This document shows positions 1 to 7,058 of a stretch of 10,379 nt of DNA, one piece after another. The stretch covers positions 1 to 10,379 of the forward strand of contig CANHGC010000027.1 of the NCBI GenBank assembly GCA_947460045.1. The letters run 5' to 3'. This DNA comes from Bacteroidota bacterium (GTDB taxonomy: Bacteria > Bacteroidota > Bacteroidia > NS11-12g > UBA955). Position numbers and translations under genes: made by a program. Below the pieces are notes generated by a model, which did no database searches, was not told where the DNA came from, and saw nothing but the letters and a program-made list of their open reading frames with translations. Each line of letters begins with the position of its first letter. The stretch's first letter is position 1.

Positions 1-2
1 CT

Positions 3-3000
3 GATACCAATTCACTGCGCTATAAAATCAACCAGCAAAACAGCCCCGGTAGCAAAATCGACCTTGAAAACCCCATCAAAACAGAATGGAGGTACAACGC
101 CCGCGAAAACCGGTACGAAGGCTTTAGAAATCTCGGATCTCTCAGTTATCCCACCGGCGAATCGATGTCGGTTACTGAATATTTTCAAAAACAAGCCAAA
201 ACAGACCAAGAATCCTACTTCCGAAACAAATCTCAAAGTGCCTATGCATTGGGATCGAACAAAGGAGTGAGCGACTTAATCAAAGCCGAATTAAACAACC
301 CCACCGTATCCAAAATCTTCGGAGAAGGCGGCGTAGACTTCCAACTCAATGGCAGTGCGATGGTTAAGTTGGGCGGAAGCATCAACGTAAACAGAAATCC
401 CAACTTCTCGAAACGTCAACAGCGATATTTCGTGCCAGTCTTTGACCAACAAATGCAGATCAGCGCCAATGGTAGCGTGGGTGAATTTGTGAAGCTCGGC
501 ATAAACTATGATACCGAAGCCGCATTTGAATTTGACAACCAAACCAATTTGGGTTGGAAAGGCAAACCCGATGGCATTTTAAAGGATGTGCAAGTGGGTA
601 ACGTAAACCTGAACCTCCCCACCCAGTTGATTAAACCCGCAAACAGCTTGTTCGGTTTTTCAAACACCATGCAGTTTGGAAAAACCACGATCAAAACGGT
701 CTTCTCTCAAAACAAAGGACAAAGTACAGAAACGGTACTGAAAGGCGGCGCGCAGATGAATGAATTTAAAATCACCGCCGACAACTACGACCAAAACAAA
801 CACTTTTTCCTATCTCAGTTTTTCAGAGAAAACTACAATAAATCACTGGAAAATTTGCCCATCGTTGCCAGCGGCGTGATCATCAACCGAGTAGAAGTTT
901 GGGTTACAAACAGAAATGCCAACGTAGAAACACCCCGTGACATCTTAGCATTCCAAGATTTGGGTGAAGCCAACCCCTATCGCTCAGCCTTGGGAAATTC
1001 CCCAAACCCACAATCAAGCAATGAGGCAAACAGCCTTTACGCAAAAATCACCGCCGATCCAGACGTTAGAAGCACCGGAAAAGCCATTGACCGCGTATTT
1101 GCCAACATGCCCTATTTTGAGCAAACGGTTGATTTCGACATGCTCAACTATGCACGTCAATTGACAGAGAAGGAATTCAGTTTGAATTCTCAATTGGGTT
1201 ACATATCGCTGAATCAGCCACTGAACAACGATGAAATTCTTGCCGTGGCATTCGAATACACCTACAACGGTGAAGTATTCCAAGTGGGTGAGTTCTCTCG
1301 CGACGTAGCACCTGGCAACCAACAATTGCTGTTTTTGAAAATGCTGAAAGGCAATACCATCAGAACTCGGCTTCCGCTTTGGAAACTGATGATGAAAAAC
1401 ATCTACGCATTGAACACTTACAGCTTGAGTTTGGAAGATTTTAAACTCAACTTGATCTATGCCGATGATACCACGGGTGGCGATTACAATTATTTACCCA
1501 TAGGCAGTGCAAATTGTCCGTCCTTGGCCAATGGAAACCCACTGATTCGTGTGATGGGTCTCGACAAACTCAACCGACAGCAAGAAGCCAAACCCGATGG
1601 TGTTTTCGATGCCATCGAAGGTCTAACGGTGAATACCCAATATGCAAGAATCATATTCCCCGTCACAGAACCCTTCGGCGATTTCCTGAGAGAACAATTC
1701 AATGGACGAAACGATTTGGGTGATTATTATTGCTACGATGCTTTGTATGACAGCACAAAATGGCTCGCTCAGCAAGATGTAAAGCACAACAAATTCTTTC
1801 TCCAAGGAAGCTATAAAAGCAGCAACGGGGCCGAATTATTCCTCGGAACCACCAACCTTCAACGTGGTTCGGTGCGAGTTACAGCCAATGGCCGCCCACT
1901 ATCAGAAGGCATGGACTACGAAGTTGACTATGCACTTGGCAGGGTTAAAATTATCAATGAAGGTTTGTTGAGAGGCGGTGCAGAAATCAGGGCCAGTGCA
2001 GACGGACAGAGCTTCTTCAACATTCAACAAAAGACATTGCTCGGTGGCCGGGTTGAACACAAGTTCAATAAAAAATTGATCGTGGGTGGTACAGCACTTC
2101 ACATGTATGAAAGGCCTTTAACCACCAAAACCAATTTCAACGAAGAACCCCTTCTTAATACTATCATTGGTGCCGATGTAGCTTACAGTTCGAAATCAAG
2201 ATTTTTAACCAAAATCATCGACGCACTGCCCTTCTTGGAAACAAAAGAAACATCGAACATTACGGCTTACGGTGAATTCGCGAAAATCTTCCCGCACAAT
2301 CACAAATCTCAAGGTGATCAACGAGGCGTATCCAACCTAGAAGACTTTGAAAATGCAGAACTTACCAATGACCTGAAAAACATCAGTAACTGGGTCACAG
2401 CAGCCATTCCTCAAAAACAAGAAGATAAATTCCCTGATACGAAAAACGGCGATAAGTTGTCTTGGATGAATCATCATGCGGCAATGAGTTTCTACACCAT
2501 TGATCAATTGTTTTATCGTGACAACGATATGCCCGAGAACATCAAACAACGTGTAGACAACATTCTTAGCGACCCCTTCCAACGTCAGGTAGACCAACGA
2601 GAATTGTTCCCTCAAAGAAATTTCCCTCAAGGTACACCTACAATTTTACCTACTTTAGATATGTACTTCAGACCCACCGTTCGAGGTATGTACAACTATA
2701 ATAGCGACCCCTCACAAATTAACGACAAGGGTCAATTATTGAATCCAGAACTGAGTTGGGGTGGTATAACGAGAAAGATCGACCAAAATGATTTCGAAGC
2801 GGCCAACATCGATTACATCGAAATATGGATGTTAGACCCAATGTCTGATAACACCAACCTCAAAGGTGAATTGCTATTGCATTTGGGGAATGTGAGCGAA
2901 GACATTTTACCTGACCGCAGAAAATCGTTTGAAAATGGGCTGCCCACAAGTAACAGCAGCACTACTGAAACCGATACCACCAATTATGCCATCGTACCGA

Positions 3001-6000
3001 GCGGACCGCAAATCAACTTTGCCTTCGACAACAATTCTGCCACATTGAAAAGTCAAGACTTGGGTTTAGACGGAATGGATGATGCGCAAGAAGTCGCTCA
3101 TTTCGACTCAGCCATGCTCAAGAAAATTGTGGCCAATTTTGGTGCCGGATCGAAATATTATCAGGATGCCGTGGCCGATCCAAGCAATGACAATTACACC
3201 CATTACTTAGAATCAACCTATGACGCGTTAGACGCAGACATTGTAGGTCGCTATACACGAATCCAAGGTCTTCAAGGCAACTCCAACAACGAGCAATACA
3301 CAGGCAAATACAGCGGTATGCCGAAGTCTTCCACCCCCATTCCGTCTGATGAGGATGTAAACAGAGATTTCACATTGAACCAAAGCGAAGATTATTACCA
3401 ATATCGCATTAAAATCAGTGCTGCTGATATGCAAATTGGTCGCAATTACATCACCGATGTGGTAGACAATCGTGTAAAATTGAGGAATGGCAAGGAGAGA
3501 AATATCAAATGGTACCAGTTAAAAATACCGATTAAAGAATTTGAAAAAGCCGTTGGTAACATCAGTGATTTCAAGAGCATCCGTTTCATGCGTATGGTGA
3601 TGACGGGCTTTAATGATACCGCCATATTGAGAATGGGCTACATCAACATGGTGAGAGCCGATTGGCGCAGGTACACCAACTCATTGAAAACACCCGGCGT
3701 GATTGTACCTCAGGACCCCAATGACGGCACCAAATTCGTTGTGAGCACGGTGAACATCGAAGAGAACAGCAAACGCTCACCCATCGCTTATGTTTCACCT
3801 CCAGGCATCGACCGCGTTCAAAACATGGCCAGTTTGGGCACCGTTCTCGAAAACGAACAATCACTGTCGTTACAAGTATGCGAACTAAAAGCGGGCGACA
3901 GCCGTGCTGCATTTAAAACCACCACTTTTGATGCCCGTAACTACAAAAGAATGCAATTGTACATTCACGCGGAAGAAAGTCAAGGTACTACAATCAACGA
4001 CGGTGAGGTAGCAGCTTTCATTCGTTTCGGTACCGATTTAACCTCGAATTACTACGAATATGAGATTCCGCTGACCATGACACGTGGCACGGTGAACATG
4101 AATGCCAACAATGCCGATCAACTCATTTGGCCTGGGGTAAACCTCATGGACTTCGCGTTGGATTCGTTCTATGATTTAAAAATCCAACGTCAAAACGCAG
4201 CTTGGCCCATGACAGCGCCATTCATTCGTTTCACAGGTAAAGGAAAAATCACCGTGATGGGATTGCCCGATGCCGGAAATTTGAGGGTTATGATGGTGGG
4301 TATCAAAAACAACTCCAACTCACCCAAGTGTTTTGAAACTTGGTTCAACGAATTGAGGGTGAAAGAAATTGCAAACAAAGGTGGTTATGCCACATTGGCC
4401 AACATCCAAATGCAACTGGCCGATTTTGGCCAACTCAACATGGGTGGAACCATCAGAACCATTGGCTTTGGTGACGTTGACAAAAAGCTGAACGACCGCA
4501 GTTTGAGTACCAACTTAAATTACGACATCGCATCCAACCTTGAACTCGGGAAATTCTTCCCCAAAAAGGCCGGCGTAAGTATTCCGATGTACATGGGGTA
4601 TTCTGAAAGTTATGTTCGTCCCAAGTACTACCCATTGAACCCGGATTTGGAACTAAAAGCGTTCCTTTCTGGCATCGCCGACATTTCTACCCGTAATGCC
4701 GTGAAGAAGGCAGCCGAAGAATACAACTCTCTATACAGTATCAATTTCAACAACGTAAGAGTGGCTTCGGCCATGGGAAAAACACCCAAAATTTGGTCAC
4801 CAAGTAATTTCGTTTTGGGATACAGTTATCAAAACAATTACCGAAGAAACCAACAAATTGAGGAGTATTTCATCAAAACCAGCCAAGCAACCATTGGATA
4901 CACATACAACAAAAACACCAAGTATGTAAAACCATTCCGGAAAATCAAATCCAAAAAATTGACCTTATTGAGGGATTTCAATTACAACTTGATGCCTTCA
5001 AGTTTCAGTACCCAAATGCAGGCAAACAGGCTCTACAGCGAACAACAATCGAGAAACAACAACAAATTCATCCAAGTAAATCCGAGATTGTTTGACAAGA
5101 ACTTCACATTGTTGCGCAATTTCAACACCAACCTCCCATTGACTGAATCCATTAAAATCAATTATTCAGCCAATATCACCTCTAGAATACAAGAACCATA
5201 CGGTAGGCTCGACAACGAATTCAAATTGGATTCTGTGAGAAAAGAATTTCTCAGTTTGGGTAGAATGACCAAATTCTATCAAAATGTGAATGCCACCTAC
5301 ACCTTACCATTTACCAAATCTAAATACACAAGGTGGATCAACACCACGGTAACTTATGTGGGCAGTTATGAATGGAACCAAGCTCCTCCAGCTTTTGAAT
5401 CGCTTGGAAATCGTTTGCAGAATGGGCAAGACATCAACGTGAGCGGACAATTAAACTTCACGCAATTGTATTCGCAAATTCCATGGCTGAGGGACTTGGA
5501 AAAACCCAAAAAATCAAAGAAACCAGCAGCTGCATCCACGCCAAAACCCAAAACCGACGACGAAGGTCCAGCTTTTGAAAGTGCTTTACAAAAGGGCGCG
5601 CCTGAAACCAAGAAAGCCAATCCAACCAAAATTTTTGTTGGGAATTTCGTGAGTATGCTTAAAAATGCGGGATTCAGTTATCAATTAAAAGAGAATACTG
5701 AACTTCCGGGCTTTGCTTACAAACCCGATTATTTTGGAAACAACTTCAAACACATGCAACCGGGACTGGGCTTCGTATTTGGCTTACAAGATCCCAACCT
5801 TAGATATAAATTGGCCGATTTGGGGGCATTGAAAACTGACAGCAGGCAATCAAATTTTTTCAGAAACAACAAAACTGAAAATTTCACCGCCAACATCACC
5901 ATCGAACCCATAAAGAATTTCAGGATACGATTGGATTTTGCCAGAAATCACACCCAAGGCACCCAGTCCATATTCAAATATGATGGCTTTGAATGGATGG

Positions 6001-6989
6001 ATCAAGGCTTAACCCAAACGGGGAATTTCAACGTAACTGGGATGTTCTTCAATACCCACTTCGTAAAGGATGTAACCATAAACAATTCAGACAATCACAC
6101 CAACGCGGTATTCACCCAACTCCTTGGCAACAGATTCACCGTTGCACAACGATTGTCTCTCGATCGCTTGGGATCATACCAAACAGATACCATTACCAAA
6201 TATCCAATGGGTTATAGCAAGAACTCACAAGATGTTTTGGTGGGTGCCTTCTATGGTACTTATGCCGGTCAAGATGTGGGTTATAGCGATATCAGTGGTT
6301 TCCCCGCCATTCCCCTTCCCAACTGGAACGTCAACTACAACGGACTAACCAAAATCAAATTCTTGGGCAATAAATTTAGCAATATCAACATCAAACACGC
6401 CTACACAGGTAGATATTCCATTGGCAATTACACCCAAAATTTGAGGTACGACCCAGCTGAATCTGTTTTGATGGGCAAAGACCTTACACCGAAATTCCAA
6501 ATTGCAGATGCCACCATTTCTGAAGGATTCTTCCCATTGATTGGTTTGAATTTGACCACGAAAAACAACTGGACGGTGGGCATGGAATACAAACGTTCTC
6601 GTGTACTAAAGTTGTTTGCCGCCAGCTTTAACCTCACCGAAATGAGGAACAACGAATTCCAATTGAATGCAGGCTATCGCACCACCGGATTAACGTTGCC
6701 ATGGCGCAGAAATGGCCGTTGGGTATACTTACCCAATGACTTCAGGTTCGATATGACCGTGAGCGTAACAGACAATGTTACCGTGATTCGCAAAGTAGAC
6801 CTCAATGTCAACAAGTATACTGCGGGTATGACAAACATTCGCATTAGTCCAAGTATCACCTACCAAGTGAATCAAAAAATCAATTTGGCTGTAAAATACA
6901 ATCGCGTAGTGATGGACCCAAAAGTGGCCACCCAGTTTTATACTGCACTCACCGATTTTGGCATCGAAGCGAGATACACATTTAACTAA
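3..6989 (+). CDS. sprA: SprA/Sov, T9SS outer-membrane translocon (5' partial)
   Basis: Protein-conducting channel of the type IX secretion system, a very large single-chain outer-membrane beta-barrel that exports folded cargo and, in gliding species, adhesins. The frame is open from base 3, giving 2328 residues (numbered here from the base-3 codon). The ATG at 165 is internal: the residues before it already resemble family sequence, with a Tyr-rich segment followed by the ESMSVTEYF stretch. The signal peptide and some N-terminal residues are therefore upstream. Family landmarks I recognise are EVWVTNR (298-304), KPDGVFD (530-536), DLGLDGMDD (1019-1027), the DVNRDFTLN region (1118-1126), FKSIRFMRM (1190-1198), WRRY (1221-1224) and ELPGF (1900-1904). 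The C-terminal half is rich in alternating aromatic and polar strands typical of a barrel and ends in YTFN. SprA proteins are about 2400 residues, so little is missing. There is no frameshift. Family assignment is from recalled conservation, not a search. Confidence 0.97.
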   Translation, partial: DTNSLRYKINQQNSPGSKIDLENPIKTEWRYNARENRYEGFRNLGSLSYPTGESMSVTEYFQKQAKTDQESYFRNKSQSAYALGSNKGVSDLIKAELNNPTVSKIFGEGGVDFQLNGSAMVKLGGSINVNRNPNFSKRQQRYFVPVFDQQMQISANGSVGEFVKLGINYDTEAAFEFDNQTNLGWKGKPDGILKDVQVGNVNLNLPTQLIKPANSLFGFSNTMQFGKTTIKTVFSQNKGQSTETVLKGGAQMNEFKITADNYDQNKHFFLSQFFRENYNKSLENLPIVASGVIINRVEVWVTNRNANVETPRDILAFQDLGEANPYRSALGNSPNPQSSNEANSLYAKITADPDVRSTGKAIDRVFANMPYFEQTVDFDMLNYARQLTEKEFSLNSQLGYISLNQPLNNDEILAVAFEYTYNGEVFQVGEFSRDVAPGNQQLLFLKMLKGNTIRTRLPLWKLMMKNIYALNTYSLSLEDFKLNLIYADDTTGGDYNYLPIGSANCPSLANGNPLIRVMGLDKLNRQQEAKPDGVFDAIEGLTVNTQYARIIFPVTEPFGDFLREQFNGRNDLGDYYCYDALYDSTKWLAQQDVKHNKFFLQGSYKSSNGAELFLGTTNLQRGSVRVTANGRPLSEGMDYEVDYALGRVKIINEGLLRGGAEIRASADGQSFFNIQQKTLLGGRVEHKFNKKLIVGGTALHMYERPLTTKTNFNEEPLLNTIIGADVAYSSKSRFLTKIIDALPFLETKETSNITAYGEFAKIFPHNHKSQGDQRGVSNLEDFENAELTNDLKNISNWVTAAIPQKQEDKFPDTKNGDKLSWMNHHAAMSFYTIDQLFYRDNDMPENIKQRVDNILSDPFQRQVDQRELFPQRNFPQGTPTILPTLDMYFRPTVRGMYNYNSDPSQINDKGQLLNPELSWGGITRKIDQNDFEAANIDYIEIWMLDPMSDNTNLKGELLLHLGNVSEDILPDRRKSFENGLPTSNSSTTETDTTNYAIVPSGPQINFAFDNNSATLKSQDLGLDGMDDAQEVAHFDSAMLKKIVANFGAGSKYYQDAVADPSNDNYTHYLESTYDALDADIVGRYTRIQGLQGNSNNEQYTGKYSGMPKSSTPIPSDEDVNRDFTLNQSEDYYQYRIKISAADMQIGRNYITDVVDNRVKLRNGKERNIKWYQLKIPIKEFEKAVGNISDFKSIRFMRMVMTGFNDTAILRMGYINMVRADWRRYTNSLKTPGVIVPQDPNDGTKFVVSTVNIEENSKRSPIAYVSPPGIDRVQNMASLGTVLENEQSLSLQVCELKAGDSRAAFKTTTFDARNYKRMQLYIHAEESQGTTINDGEVAAFIRFGTDLTSNYYEYEIPLTMTRGTVNMNANNADQLIWPGVNLMDFALDSFYDLKIQRQNAAWPMTAPFIRFTGKGKITVMGLPDAGNLRVMMVGIKNNSNSPKCFETWFNELRVKEIANKGGYATLANIQMQLADFGQLNMGGTIRTIGFGDVDKKLNDRSLSTNLNYDIASNLELGKFFPKKAGVSIPMYMGYSESYVRPKYYPLNPDLELKAFLSGIADISTRNAVKKAAEEYNSLYSINFNNVRVASAMGKTPKIWSPSNFVLGYSYQNNYRRNQQIEEYFIKTSQATIGYTYNKNTKYVKPFRKIKSKKLTLLRDFNYNLMPSSFSTQMQANRLYSEQQSRNNNKFIQVNPRLFDKNFTLLRNFNTNLPLTESIKINYSANITSRIQEPYGRLDNEFKLDSVRKEFLSLGRMTKFYQNVNATYTLPFTKSKYTRWINTTVTYVGSYEWNQAPPAFESLGNRLQNGQDINVSGQLNFTQLYSQIPWLRDLEKPKKSKKPAAASTPKPKTDDEGPAFESALQKGAPETKKANPTKIFVGNFVSMLKNAGFSYQLKENTELPGFAYKPDYFGNNFKHMQPGLGFVFGLQDPNLRYKLADLGALKTDSRQSNFFRNNKTENFTANITIEPIKNFRIRLDFARNHTQGTQSIFKYDGFEWMDQGLTQTGNFNVTGMFFNTHFVKDVTINNSDNHTNAVFTQLLGNRFTVAQRLSLDRLGSYQTDTITKYPMGYSKNSQDVLVGAFYGTYAGQDVGYSDISGFPAIPLPNWNVNYNGLTKIKFLGNKFSNINIKHAYTGRYSIGNYTQNLRYDPAESVLMGKDLTPKFQIADATISEGFFPLIGLNLTTKNNWTVGMEYKRSRVLKLFAASFNLTEMRNNEFQLNAGYRTTGLTLPWRRNGRWVYLPNDFRFDMTVSVTDNVTVIRKVDLNVNKYTAGMTNIRISPSITYQVNQKINLAVKYNRVVMDPKVATQFYTALTDFGIEARYTFN
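1581..1619 (+). other. Acidic PDGVFD loop in SprA, EF-hand-like
   Basis: Residues 527-539 read QEAKPDGVFDAIE. Taking E528 as position 1, D532, G533, D536 and E539 fall at positions 5, 6, 9 and 12 of an EF-hand-type loop, while positions 1 and 3 (Glu and Lys) are poor matches. The PDGVFD core is, to my recollection, conserved in SprA proteins. Calcium binding is inference only, and this is the weakest of the three loops in this protein. Confidence 0.35.
3057..3092 (+). other. Acidic DxGxDG loop in SprA, EF-hand-like
   Basis: Residues 1019-1030 are DLGLDGMDDAQE. D1019, D1023, G1024, D1027 and E1030 occupy positions 1, 5, 6, 9 and 12 of a calcium-loop pattern, with Gly at position 3 in place of the usual Asp or Asn. 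Family members carry a similar acidic Gly-Asp segment here. Metal binding is inferred from spacing alone, and I cannot see whether helices flank the loop. Confidence 0.45.
3354..3389 (+). other. DxNxDxTLxxxE loop in SprA, EF-hand-like
   Basis: Residues 1118-1129 are DVNRDFTLNQSE. D1118, N1120, D1122, T1124 and E1129 fit positions 1, 3, 5, 7 and 12 of the canonical EF-hand or dockerin calcium loop, and the hydrophobic position 8 is L1125. This is the best match of the three loops. A similar NRD-TLN segment recurs in SprA proteins as I remember them, which argues that the residues matter. A role in folding the large periplasmic or extracellular part of the translocon is inference. Confidence 0.5.
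5499..5630 (+). other. Lys/Pro-rich low-complexity linker inside SprA
   Basis: Residues 1833-1876 contain 11 Lys and 7 Pro among 44 residues, with a KPKKSKKP start and an AAAS stretch. This is unlike the aromatic and polar strands on both sides. It is likely a disordered, solvent-exposed loop between barrel strands. SprA homologues often have a Lys-rich variable segment in this general region, but its exact sequence is not conserved. No function is assigned. Confidence 0.6.
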
Positions 6990-6995
6990 TCGATG
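6987..6995 (+). promoter_or_regulatory. sprA-porZ junction, probable coupled translation
   Basis: The sprA stop TAA (6987-6989) is followed by only TCG and then ATGATG, so porZ begins 3 bases after the stop, or 6 if the second ATG is used. No Shine-Dalgarno-like purine run is visible just upstream, and there is no room for a terminator or a promoter outside coding sequence. Co-transcription and ribosome re-initiation are inferred from the spacing. Confidence 0.6.
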
Positions 6996-7058
6996 ATGAA
7001 AAGGCGGTGGATTGTAATCATTTTGTTTTGGTTCTTGGGTTGGACTCAAGGACATGCA
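6993..7058 (+). other. Signal peptide of PorZ
   Basis: Residues 1-22 show a KRR charge cluster at 3-5, a hydrophobic core from W6 to W17 and a Gly-His-Ala ending before Gln23. This is a good signal peptidase I site with small residues at -3 and -1. There is no lipobox cysteine, so Sec export without lipidation is expected. If the second ATG at 6996 is used, the signal is one residue shorter and works equally well. Confidence 0.85.

Noticed and set aside
165..167. ATG at 165 as the start of sprA
   Set aside because: The frame stays open to base 3 and the 54 codons upstream encode SprA-like sequence. No signal peptide follows this ATG, although an outer-membrane barrel needs one.
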